The notes under the pieces are model-generated. The model was not told the origin of the DNA, made no database searches, and worked only from the letters and a program-made list of their open reading frames with translations. The position numbers and the translations under genes are program-made. A DNA stretch of 64,000 bases from GCA-2705995 sp965661625 (lineage in GTDB: Bacteria; Bacteroidota; Bacteroidia; Flavobacteriales_G; Salibacteraceae), in contig CBFIEM010000003.1 of the NCBI GenBank assembly GCA_965661625.1, positions 62,001 through 126,000 of the forward strand, written 5' to 3'. Every line of letters starts with the position of its first letter. Positions within the stretch are counted from its first letter, which is position 1. Of this stretch, positions 17,665-25,841 are shown piece by piece.

Positions 17665-18864
17665 ATGAACCTGTATCGTCAGCTCAACAACCTCATATGT
17701 ACTGTCTACATTTTTGGGGTACTTTATTTACTCAGCTTAATTCCCGCTCAATTTGAATTACTTGACCCCCTTGGTGAAGCCCTTAAAGACTTTGAGCTTA
17801 CTGATATCGTTTTCTCAGAAATTCGAGAAGAGCAAACTGCAGACACCAATATTGTATTGGTAAACATCGGTTACCTCAACCGCTCTCAAATTGGAAGAAT
17901 GCTAGGTGTTATCTCTGAAAGTGAACCGGCGGTAGTTGGTATTGATGCATTCTTTAGGAAAAAGAAAGACTTTGAACAGGACATTCAACTCATTATGGGA
18001 ATGAGTCAGGTTGAAAACCTAGTTCTTGTGAACGAGGTTACCCATCCGGTTCCGCAATCAGATTGTTTTGACTCGCTGTCATTCAGCCATGCTCAATTCA
18101 ACAATTTTGCATCCAATGGATTTGCGAATGTACTCACTGGCGGGGATGACGGTTTCAGATCTGTTCGCAGGTTTTCCCCTGCTGCCTGTGTTGGAGACAG
18201 CTCTATTTTATCCTTCCCTTCCAAAGTAGTTAGCTTATATGATTCTGCTTCTTTTGAACAGTTAATGAGTAGAAAAATCACCTACGAAACAATCAATTGG
18301 CGCGGGAATTATAAAAAGTTCTATCACTTAGACTATTCACAGGTACTTGAGCGCGAATTTGATCCAGGCATGCTTAAGGGAAAAATTGTGCTGCTGGGAT
18401 TCATTGGACCTACGTTAGGAAAGATGTCTTTAGATGATAGTTTTTTCACGCCATTGAATCCTATTCCCGCTGGTAGGACTGACCCCGACATGTACGGAAT
18501 TACAGTCCATGCCAATGTCATTTCACAAATCCTTAATGGCAACTACATCAACTCTTTAACGGGGTCTTGGAACCTTGTACTCGCCTTTGTACTTGTATTT
18601 TTAAACGTGAGTCTATTCATGTGGGTAGGAAGCAACTACAAGGTCTATTATGACCTCATTACCAAAGTGCTCATCTTATTCGAGGTGTCGTTATTGTTTG
18701 CTGTTAACTTGCTTACCTTGTTGAAGTTCAACTTAAAAGTAGACTTAACAGTAGCCATTCTTGCCATTATTTTTTCAGGTGACCTGACTGAGCTGTATGT
18801 GGGATCGCTGAAGGATTTAGCCATTAAATTCTACCAGAAAATTAGGCGAAAACCGGTTACTTAG
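17665..18864 (+). CDS. CHASE2-domain membrane protein without output domain
   Basis: A 399-residue protein: one N-terminal membrane segment (about 10-30), an extracytoplasmic CHASE2 domain (about 40-290, with VLVNIGY, AVVGIDAFFR and GKIVLLGFIGP), then three closely spaced membrane segments (about 295-375) and a short basic tail. CHASE2 is an extracellular sensor usually fused to a cyclase, kinase or phosphatase. Here no such domain follows, so signalling would need a partner. Neighbours are a FecR-like protein and, 1.5 kb away, a CHAT protease. Its 3' end overlaps the convergent glucosaminidase gene by 8 bp. Confidence 0.85.
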   Translation: MNLYRQLNNLICTVYIFGVLYLLSLIPAQFELLDPLGEALKDFELTDIVFSEIREEQTADTNIVLVNIGYLNRSQIGRMLGVISESEPAVVGIDAFFRKKKDFEQDIQLIMGMSQVENLVLVNEVTHPVPQSDCFDSLSFSHAQFNNFASNGFANVLTGGDDGFRSVRRFSPAACVGDSSILSFPSKVVSLYDSASFEQLMSRKITYETINWRGNYKKFYHLDYSQVLEREFDPGMLKGKIVLLGFIGPTLGKMSLDDSFFTPLNPIPAGRTDPDMYGITVHANVISQILNGNYINSLTGSWNLVLAFVLVFLNVSLFMWVGSNYKVYYDLITKVLILFEVSLLFAVNLLTLLKFNLKVDLTVAILAIIFSGDLTELYVGSLKDLAIKFYQKIRRKPVT

Positions 18865-19813
18865 GAGCGCGTTCTTGTAAATAAAGTTTTTGGCCTTTTT
18901 TAAGTTCTGGGTTTTTGCTCAACCTGTTCTTCCAGCGCAAGCTCCAAATCTTTATACCGAATTGCTGCGAAATAGCGCGCAGTTCCTCACCGTCCTGCTG
19001 CACCACATAATATGCTTCCGTTCCTTTTCTGCGTTTAGGCTGAAGGTAAATCCGCTCTCCTGCCGCAAATTGATGATTGGGCTCAACATCATTGTAACCT
19101 TTGATTTGCCAAGGCCCCATTTCAAATGACCGCGCTACCTCATCTACACCCATCGATCTATCGGGTGTTATGTAGCGAATACCATTTGCTGTTTTGCTCA
19201 CGGTCTTGTGCTCAAACAAGCTGATCTCATTTGGAATACTTGGGCCATTACTCTCAGGAATCGCCTCCTTCTCCCCTTTATCATGATTGCGTTTCTGCTT
19301 GCCCATAGCTGCTTTATCAAGCTCATAAAGCCGGTAATCTTCAATAATTTTAATCAATAATTTTGGATATTTAGGATTGGTGGCATACCCCGCATCTTTG
19401 AGTGCTTTTGCCCATCCTTTGTAGTCCGCAATTTTTAATTCAAAACAGGCCGCATACCTCGGTCGTTGCAGGAAAGCACTATGGTCAGCATAGGAGTCTT
19501 CAACTGAATTATAAACGCGAAAGCATTCTTGAGCTCTATCATCATCATGATAAACCCGATCGCCTTCCCAAGATGAATGGCATTTAATTCCAAAATGGTT
19601 ATTTGACCTCACCGACAGTTCACTATTTCCGTTCGCACTTTCCAAACAGGCCTGAGCCATGGTGATGCTCGCCGGAACACCGTGATTTTTCATATTGGAA
19701 ATAGCAATTGACTTATACTTATCAATGTAAGCTTCCCGAGATAATTTGTTCTGTGCGTGTGCGAAGGTCACTCCTCCTATCAAAACCACTAAAAATATTA
19801 CAACTCGGTTCAT
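18857..19813 (-). CDS. Glucosaminidase (GH73-like) with LysM domain
   Basis: A 318-residue secreted peptidoglycan hydrolase. The signal peptide (ending about AHAQ) is followed by a glucosaminidase domain at about residues 25-165. It contains the motif AQACLESANGNSEL with the catalytic Glu, then NNHFGIKC and the YNSVEDSYADHSAFL segment. After a polar linker, the C-terminal ~45 residues form a LysM-type repeat (YYVVQQDGEELRAISQQFG). It cleaves glycan strands at N-acetylglucosamine, in cell-wall turnover or division. A promoter -7 (TACTTTTG) lies 17 bp upstream. Confidence 0.9.
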   Translation of the reverse strand: MNRVVIFLVVLIGGVTFAHAQNKLSREAYIDKYKSIAISNMKNHGVPASITMAQACLESANGNSELSVRSNNHFGIKCHSSWEGDRVYHDDDRAQECFRVYNSVEDSYADHSAFLQRPRYAACFELKIADYKGWAKALKDAGYATNPKYPKLLIKIIEDYRLYELDKAAMGKQKRNHDKGEKEAIPESNGPSIPNEISLFEHKTVSKTANGIRYITPDRSMGVDEVARSFEMGPWQIKGYNDVEPNHQFAAGERIYLQPKRRKGTEAYYVVQQDGEELRAISQQFGIKIWSLRWKNRLSKNPELKKGQKLYLQERAPK

Positions 19814-19830
19814 AACATGGATATATTGAA

Positions 19831-19838
19831 CAAAAGTA
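19831..19838 (-). promoter_or_regulatory. -7 element of the glucosaminidase gene
   Basis: TACTTTTG on the minus strand matches TAnnTTTG exactly, 17 bp before ATG 19813. Confidence 0.5.
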
Positions 19839-19893
19839 ACGTGGCATCGCCCTCATTGATTGCGTCTTTCCACTTCTATTCAACACGTGTTTG

Positions 19894-20826
19894 TTAATCC
19901 AGCTGATAGCCATATCGCTGTACGACCCCTGCGTTTCCTTGGAGACCACCTGTATGCACCATTAACACCTTGGCATCTTTACGAAACTTCGCTTTTTGCG
20001 CAAGGTCCATTACTCCTTGAACCATTTTAGCCGTATACAACGCATCCAGTCGCACGCCTGATTCAGAATAAAATTGATTCATAAATTCAACCAATGTAGC
20101 ACTCACCTTTCCGAAGCCACCATTGTGATAATCATGGTGAATAGATGTTCCTTCCAATGCCTCATACACACTTGCCTCATCCATAGTGTACCATTTTAAC
20201 AATTGTTCAACTTCGTCTTGCATGCTGCTAAACCCCTTGAGGGCAACGAATCCATGCAACTGCTGATGTTCTTGTTTTGCCAGAGCCATTCCTGCAAAAG
20301 TGGTTCCCGTACCCATCGAAACGCAGATTTCATCGAAATCCAGCGTATGTTCTCCCAAAATTTCTACGCAACCATTAACACCGTCAGCATTTGATCCTCC
20401 CTCTGGTACTATTAACACATTACCATGATCTCTTCGCAAGTCACGATGAAACCACTCTTCTTGCTTGGCACGATAATCATCCCGCGAAATCGGAATAAGC
20501 TTCATGCCATAGTCTTGGGCCTTGCTTAACGTTGGGTTTGATAGATCTGCATCTAACCCACGTATTAATCCGATGGTAGGAATACCAAACTCCTTGGTGA
20601 CGCAAGCTGTTGCAGCAATGTGATTAGAAAATGGCCCTCCAAAAGTTAATATGCCGGCGTCGCGCTGAGATGCACGTAACACATTGTATTTCAGCTTACG
20701 CCATTTATTACCAGATATTTCAGGGTGAAGTAAGTCTTCCCTTAAAAAGCTAACCTCAATAGGCAAATCTTTAAACATGGGAATATTTAAGGTGGTAATT
20801 TGAGGATGTTTTTCAGGCCATTTCAC
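19894..20826 (-). CDS. PLP-dependent deaminase / D-cysteine desulfhydrase family
   Basis: A 310-residue fold-type II PLP enzyme. SGNKWRKLKYN near residue 40 carries the Schiff-base Lys, FGGPFSNH is the substrate loop, and SMGTGTTFAGM is the glycine-rich phosphate-binding loop. These features place it with ACC deaminase and D-cysteine desulfhydrase. In bacteria lacking an ethylene-precursor source, D-cysteine or another D-amino acid is the more likely substrate (inference). It is divergent from the DUF5522 gene and has a perfect -7 element 9 bp before the start. Confidence 0.88.
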   Translation of the reverse strand: MKWPEKHPQITTLNIPMFKDLPIEVSFLREDLLHPEISGNKWRKLKYNVLRASQRDAGILTFGGPFSNHIAATACVTKEFGIPTIGLIRGLDADLSNPTLSKAQDYGMKLIPISRDDYRAKQEEWFHRDLRRDHGNVLIVPEGGSNADGVNGCVEILGEHTLDFDEICVSMGTGTTFAGMALAKQEHQQLHGFVALKGFSSMQDEVEQLLKWYTMDEASVYEALEGTSIHHDYHNGGFGKVSATLVEFMNQFYSESGVRLDALYTAKMVQGVMDLAQKAKFRKDAKVLMVHTGGLQGNAGVVQRYGYQLD

Positions 20827-20830
20827 CCCA

Positions 20831-20838
20831 CAAAGCTA
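20831..20838 (-). promoter_or_regulatory. -7 element of the PLP-enzyme gene
   Basis: TAGCTTTG on the minus strand matches TAnnTTTG, 9 bp before ATG 20826. Confidence 0.45.
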
Positions 20839-20841
20839 CGT

Positions 20842-20871
20842 TGCACAATCGACTGAAAAAAGCGAATTTTG
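20842..20871 (+). promoter_or_regulatory. -33/-7 promoter of the DUF5522-hutU pair
   Basis: TTG at 20842-20844 and GAATTTTG at 20864-20871 (one mismatch to TAnnTTTG) are 19 bp apart, the expected spacing. The -7 ends 5 bp before ATG 20877, so the transcript is probably leaderless or nearly so. This supports the ATG rather than an upstream TTG at 20841. Confidence 0.5.
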
Positions 20872-20876
20872 TCCGC

Positions 20877-21056
20877 ATGAGTGAAGACTTGTCTGGATTT
20901 TTTAATAAACCCAAACTGGATCCTGAAGATTATTATAAATCAGAGGACGGTTACATTGTCTTTACCGAAACATATCACCTCAAACGAGGTTACTGTTGTA
21001 AGAGCGGTTGTAAGCACTGCCCTTATGGATTTCATGAAAAACGAAAAACTCAGTAA
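20877..21056 (+). CDS. DUF5522 family small Cys-rich protein
   Basis: A 59-residue protein ending in a conserved Cys cluster, YCCKSGCKHCPYGF, where several cysteines and a His could bind a metal or Fe-S cluster. This motif defines DUF5522, a Bacteroidota family of unknown function. The start was set at ATG 20877 because the promoter -7 element lies just upstream. The stop is 2 bp before the hutU ATG, so the two genes are co-transcribed. Confidence 0.8.
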   Translation: MSEDLSGFFNKPKLDPEDYYKSEDGYIVFTETYHLKRGYCCKSGCKHCPYGFHEKRKTQ

Positions 21057-21058
21057 AC

Positions 21059-23068
21059 ATGTCAGAAGTTACTGCATTTCAGCAAGCAATATCAACAGGT
21101 ATCCCAGCTTCAATTCCTACAACTCCCGTTGACGATTCTTCAATAAATAGAGCACCAAAACGCAAGCAAATATTAACCCGAGAAGAACGCAAGCTCGCGC
21201 TAAAAAATGCGTTGCGCTATTTCCCTGTAGAACAACATGAAACGCTTGCACCTGAATTCAAAACTGAACTAGACGACTATGGTCGGATTTACATGCATCG
21301 CTATCGCCCAACGTATGCAATGCATGCCCGACCAATAACTGATTACCCTGCAAAAAGTAGCCATTCGGCAGCCATTATGCTCATGATCCAAAACAACTTG
21401 GACCCTGCAGTTGCCCAGCACCCTTACGAGTTAATAACCTATGGGGGCAACGGTGCTGTTTTTCAAAACTGGGCCCAATACCTTTTAACCATGAGGTACC
21501 TCTCAGAAATGACTGATGAGCAAACTTTGGTAATGTATTCCGGCCACCCAATGGGCCTATTTCCAAGTCATTCTAATGCGCCTCGCGTTGTAGTAACCAA
21601 TGGTATGATGATTCCTAACTACTCCAAGCCGGATGATTGGGAAAAATTCAATGCACTTGGCGTTACACAATATGGCCAAATGACTGCAGGGTCTTACATG
21701 TACATTGGGCCGCAGGGAATTGTTCATGGCACCACCATTACCGTGATGAATGCTGCAAGGATGATTACTCACCCCAATGCAAACGCAACAAAGCTTTTCG
21801 TTACAGCCGGACTTGGGGGAATGAGTGGAGCTCAACCAAAAGCGGGCAACATTGCAGGAGTAGTGAGCATTACAGCTGAAGTAAACCCAAAAGCAGCAAT
21901 TAAGCGACATGAACAAGGATGGGTAGATGAATTAGAAACAGATGTGGACCTTGTTATTGACAAGGCACTTGAACAAATTGAAAAAAACGAACCCCGCAGC
22001 TTCGCTTACCAAGGCAATATAGTTGAATTGTGGGAAGCTCTTGTGCGCAAAGAAGTGCATGTTGATTTAGGCTCTGACCAAACCTCACTACATAACCCAT
22101 GGGCTGGCGGGTATTATCCAGCAGACATGAGTTATGAAGATGCTAATGACCTGATGGCTTCAGATCCCGATTCTTTTAAAACACACATCCAAGCAACGCT
22201 CAGACGTCATGTTAAAGCCATAAACACGCTGGCAAAAAGGGGCATGTACTTTTTCGATTATGGCAATGCTTTTCTTCTTGAAAGCTCAAGAGCAGGAGCC
22301 GATATCATGGCCGACAATAAGCTCGACTTCAAATATCCGTCGTACGTTCAGGACATATTAGGACCACAATGTTTTGATTATGGGTTTGGCCCGTTCCGCT
22401 GGGTTTGTGCTTCAGGAGATGCTGAAGATCTTGAAAAAACGGATGCAATTGCTGCAAACGTTATGAAGGAAATAGCTGAGAGTGCTCCTCAAGAAATAGA
22501 ACAACAGATGCGCGATAACATTCGCTGGATTGAGGAGGCTGGTAAAAACAAAATGGTTGTAGGGAGCCAAGCGCGTATCTTATATGCTGATGCCGAAGGC
22601 CGTGCAAAGATTGCATCAGCGTTTAATCAAGCCATACGAAACCGTGAAATCGGTCCTGTAGTGCTCGGTCGCGACCACCATGATGTATCGGGGACGGATT
22701 CTCCGTATCGCGAAACCAGCAACATTTATGATGGCTCGTCATTCACAGCCGACATGGCGATTCAAAACGTTATTGGAGATTCATTTCGGGGTGCAACATG
22801 GGTGAGTATTCACAATGGTGGAGGCGTAGGCTGGGGAGAAGTGATCAATGGTGGATTTGGCATGTTGCTAGATGGATCGGATGCTGCTCAACGCAACTTG
22901 GAACAAATGCTATTTTGGGATGTAAATAATGGAATTGCACGCAGAAGCTGGGCAAGGAATGATGAAGCATTATTTGCTATTAAACGCGAAATGGAACGAA
23001 CACCTCTGCTTCAAGTAACACTGCCAAACCTCGCTAATGATGCTTTTATCGAAAAATTGATCGACTAA
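21059..23068 (+). CDS. hutU: Urocanate hydratase
   Basis: A 669-residue enzyme that converts urocanate to imidazolonepropionate in histidine breakdown, using NAD+ as an electrophile. Strong family markers run through the sequence: ITYGGNGAVFQNWAQY, MYSGHPMGLFPSH, GLGGMSGAQPKAGN and GPFRWVCASGD, whose Cys is the conserved active-site residue. The N-terminal extension makes it longer than the ~560-residue proteobacterial enzyme, as is usual in Bacteroidota. No hutH, hutI or hutG lies in the window; the rest of the pathway must be elsewhere. Confidence 0.96.
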   Translation: MSEVTAFQQAISTGIPASIPTTPVDDSSINRAPKRKQILTREERKLALKNALRYFPVEQHETLAPEFKTELDDYGRIYMHRYRPTYAMHARPITDYPAKSSHSAAIMLMIQNNLDPAVAQHPYELITYGGNGAVFQNWAQYLLTMRYLSEMTDEQTLVMYSGHPMGLFPSHSNAPRVVVTNGMMIPNYSKPDDWEKFNALGVTQYGQMTAGSYMYIGPQGIVHGTTITVMNAARMITHPNANATKLFVTAGLGGMSGAQPKAGNIAGVVSITAEVNPKAAIKRHEQGWVDELETDVDLVIDKALEQIEKNEPRSFAYQGNIVELWEALVRKEVHVDLGSDQTSLHNPWAGGYYPADMSYEDANDLMASDPDSFKTHIQATLRRHVKAINTLAKRGMYFFDYGNAFLLESSRAGADIMADNKLDFKYPSYVQDILGPQCFDYGFGPFRWVCASGDAEDLEKTDAIAANVMKEIAESAPQEIEQQMRDNIRWIEEAGKNKMVVGSQARILYADAEGRAKIASAFNQAIRNREIGPVVLGRDHHDVSGTDSPYRETSNIYDGSSFTADMAIQNVIGDSFRGATWVSIHNGGGVGWGEVINGGFGMLLDGSDAAQRNLEQMLFWDVNNGIARRSWARNDEALFAIKREMERTPLLQVTLPNLANDAFIEKLID

Positions 23069-23120
23069 TGACTGACCCATGCCCTAGGCTTTTCCTATAT
23101 TTCCACTTATAAAGGCATTC

Positions 23121-25109
23121 ATGCTGAGAAACATTGCATACACATGTTTGGCCCTTCTGCTCGTCTTAACGGCCCAAGGAGCGGAGGCACCTCAGGTCAA
23201 AGAAGGCTTTCTCGACCTCAGGGAGTGGGATTTTGAAAAGGATGGCGCTATTTCACTTAAAGGTGAATGGGAGTTTTATTGGGAGCAATTTATTTCACCG
23301 ACAGGCAAGCCTCATCAAAATCCAGATTACATTAAAGTGCCTTCTTCGTGGAATCAACACAAGTTGAACAATGGCTCTTCAGTAAGTGGCTTGGGCTATG
23401 GATCATACCGGGCAGTTGTTCTTCTTCCAGGTAAAACACCTCACTACGCGTTGAAAACCCTTACTGCAGGAACGGCATTCACACTTTACTTTAATGGTGA
23501 GGTAGTTGCACAAACTGGCCAACCTGGCCGAACAAAAGAAGAAACCTCTCCAGATTTCAGACCAGCAGTAACAGATATACGCCTAGACACCAACAGGTTA
23601 GAAATTGTAATCCATACGAGCAACTTCGATTACAATAAAGGGGGAGTATGGAAGGCTATTAAAATTGGTCCTGAAGACACCGTTCGCAGAAGGCATGAGC
23701 GCGAATTATTTCTAGACTATTTTCTATTAGGCGGTTTTTTTATCATCGGCCTTTACCACCTCGGGATATTCTTGCTTCGCCGCTCGGATAAATCAAACCT
23801 CTATTATGCCGTGGGGTCAATTCTCGTAGGTTTGAGAATTAGCGCAACTGGTGAATATATTATTGGCTACCTCCCATGGGTTCCGTGGCACAATATCATT
23901 CGGCTCGAGTTACTGAGCTTCTTCTTGGCAATTGGCGTGCTCGCCCTCTTCATCAATGCTGTGTTTAACCGAGAATTTCACCGAAAAGTGCTTCTTGTCA
24001 TTGTCATTTTCAGTGGGTTGGTAAATGTGTTTACGCTATTTGCCCCTCCGCTGCTCTTCAGTTATTTGGTAAATCCTTATCAGGTGTTCGCTTTACTTGT
24101 AATAATCTATTGCATTTATGTGGTATCAGTTGCTGTATGGAAAAAACGCACTGGCTCAGTCCTCTTTGCAATTGGGTTTTTCATTTTGTGTCTCTTTATT
24201 TTACACGATATTTTAGCCAGCATTAACTTGCTCGATGGCCTGCAACTATCTGGCTTAGGCTTTTTCATCTTCATGCTACTACAATCTTTTGCTCTAGCCG
24301 CTAACTTTAACACAACTTACCGGGTCAACGCCAAATTAAAAGAACAGCTGCAAGTGGCTAACAAATCACTGGAAGACAAAGTTGAACTCCGCACAGAGGA
24401 ACTTGCTATTGCCAGTTCTACTAAAGACAAGTTTTTCGGTATTATCTCGCATGACTTGAGGGGGCCAATTGTAAGCGCCCAAAGCGCGCTGAATTTCATC
24501 AAAGATGATATCGAAGATGCTACAAAAGACGAGCTGCGGGAAGACATAGCGTTGGTATCTAAAACCCTATTTTCAGTCCACGCCCTTCTCGAAGATCTAT
24601 TGATCTGGTCTCGGTCCAAACAGGGAAACATTAAATTAGATAAACATCACCTTACTGTTGACCAGCTGATGACCAAAAACATAGACCTTATTGAAGAAAA
24701 CCTCAAGCAAAAGAATATTGAAATTATTAATAAACTTAATCCGAAACATGAGGTCTTCATTGACTTAAACTCAATGAGCACAGTATTGAGGAACCTCATT
24801 TCAAATGCGATAAAATTTACACCTTCCAAAGGGAAAATAACCGTAGCAAGTAAAGACTTAGGAGATTTTGTAGAAATTCATGTTTCCGATTCTGGCGTGG
24901 GAATTCCCAAGAATAAAATTGCCACATTATTCGAAATCACGAAAAACAAGAGTACTAAAGGAACTAATGGTGAGCAAGGGTCTGGAATGGGCCTCATATT
25001 GTGTAAAGAGTTCGTTGAGATAAACAACGGCGAAATCGCTGTGAAAAGTGAACAAGGACAAGGTTCAACCTTTATCATTTCTTTGCCCACCAAATCATAC
25101 CCATCCTAA
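23121..25109 (+). CDS. 7TMR-DISM sensor histidine kinase
   Basis: A 662-residue membrane kinase. It has a signal peptide, a periplasmic jelly-roll domain (about 25-190, with WEFYWEQF and VPSSWN typical of 7TMR-DISM extracellular sensors), then seven membrane segments (about 195-395), a coiled coil (about 400-430), and HisKA/HATPase domains. Phospho-acceptor His444 lies in IISHDLRGPI; the N box is NLISNAIKFTP, and the G boxes are DSGVGI and GSGMGL. The extracellular module is thought to bind carbohydrates. No response regulator is adjacent. A near-consensus -7 (TATATTTC) is at 23096-23103. Confidence 0.92.
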   Translation: MLRNIAYTCLALLLVLTAQGAEAPQVKEGFLDLREWDFEKDGAISLKGEWEFYWEQFISPTGKPHQNPDYIKVPSSWNQHKLNNGSSVSGLGYGSYRAVVLLPGKTPHYALKTLTAGTAFTLYFNGEVVAQTGQPGRTKEETSPDFRPAVTDIRLDTNRLEIVIHTSNFDYNKGGVWKAIKIGPEDTVRRRHERELFLDYFLLGGFFIIGLYHLGIFLLRRSDKSNLYYAVGSILVGLRISATGEYIIGYLPWVPWHNIIRLELLSFFLAIGVLALFINAVFNREFHRKVLLVIVIFSGLVNVFTLFAPPLLFSYLVNPYQVFALLVIIYCIYVVSVAVWKKRTGSVLFAIGFFILCLFILHDILASINLLDGLQLSGLGFFIFMLLQSFALAANFNTTYRVNAKLKEQLQVANKSLEDKVELRTEELAIASSTKDKFFGIISHDLRGPIVSAQSALNFIKDDIEDATKDELREDIALVSKTLFSVHALLEDLLIWSRSKQGNIKLDKHHLTVDQLMTKNIDLIEENLKQKNIEIINKLNPKHEVFIDLNSMSTVLRNLISNAIKFTPSKGKITVASKDLGDFVEIHVSDSGVGIPKNKIATLFEITKNKSTKGTNGEQGSGMGLILCKEFVEINNGEIAVKSEQGQGSTFIISLPTKSYPS

Positions 25110-25118
25110 TTTCACCCC

Positions 25119-25841
25119 GTGTCGATCCAACGTTATTCCCTTCTTAAGCCCTTATACACCATTCCAAAAAGGGACCTTGTGTTATGGGTGGCAGTGATTG
25201 TGCTTATGACCCTTAAGATTTATGAGGGAGATCACACGTTTTTTGCGAAACATTTCGGTCATCACTACCAAAACCAGCAGGTGTTTTTATGGGCAAAATG
25301 GGCCTGGCACCACGGTGCCTCACTTGTGCTATACACCCTCGTTCCAATTGGTATCATCAAGTGGTTGCTGCGCGAACGTGTAGCAGATTTTGGTTGGCAA
25401 TTAGGCGATTGGAAGTTCGGGCTAAAAGCAACTGCTATAGCAGTTGTCATTATGCCTTTGGTAGTTTACAACTCTTCACTTCAAGAAGCGCATCGGCTAT
25501 TTTATGCTACTGAATTCCCACTTGCGCTGGCAACATCAAGTGGAATCCTATTTTCTGCATGGGCGTTCACTCACCTGCCGCATTATATCGGTTGGGAGTT
25601 CTTTTTCAGGGGCTTTATAGGAATGGGGTTCAAAAAATCATTTGGCATTGCTACAGCACTTTTCGCACAAACAGCTTTTACTACCCTAATGCATATTGGC
25701 AAACCCGAAGGTGAAACTTGGGGTGCCGCTATTGGCGGGATTTACTTAGGCCTGTTAACCTACCGCACCAACTCGGTGTTATATGCTATCCTCTTCCATT
25801 GGTACATTGGTTTATTGAACATCTACTTTTGTAGCTTATGA
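25119..25841 (+). CDS. CPBP-like intramembrane protease family protein
   Basis: A 240-residue protein with about six membrane segments, starting at a GTG 9 bp after the kinase stop. It resembles the CPBP/Rce1 (ABI) family: GWEFFFRGF corresponds to the EExxxR motif and FTTLMHIGKP to the downstream His motif. The first Glu of the canonical pair is Trp here, so proteolytic activity is uncertain. Members process prenylated or lipidated proteins or bacteriocins, but the substrate cannot be told. The stop overlaps the next gene as ATGA. Confidence 0.75.
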   Translation: MSIQRYSLLKPLYTIPKRDLVLWVAVIVLMTLKIYEGDHTFFAKHFGHHYQNQQVFLWAKWAWHHGASLVLYTLVPIGIIKWLLRERVADFGWQLGDWKFGLKATAIAVVIMPLVVYNSSLQEAHRLFYATEFPLALATSSGILFSAWAFTHLPHYIGWEFFFRGFIGMGFKKSFGIATALFAQTAFTTLMHIGKPEGETWGAAIGGIYLGLLTYRTNSVLYAILFHWYIGLLNIYFCSL

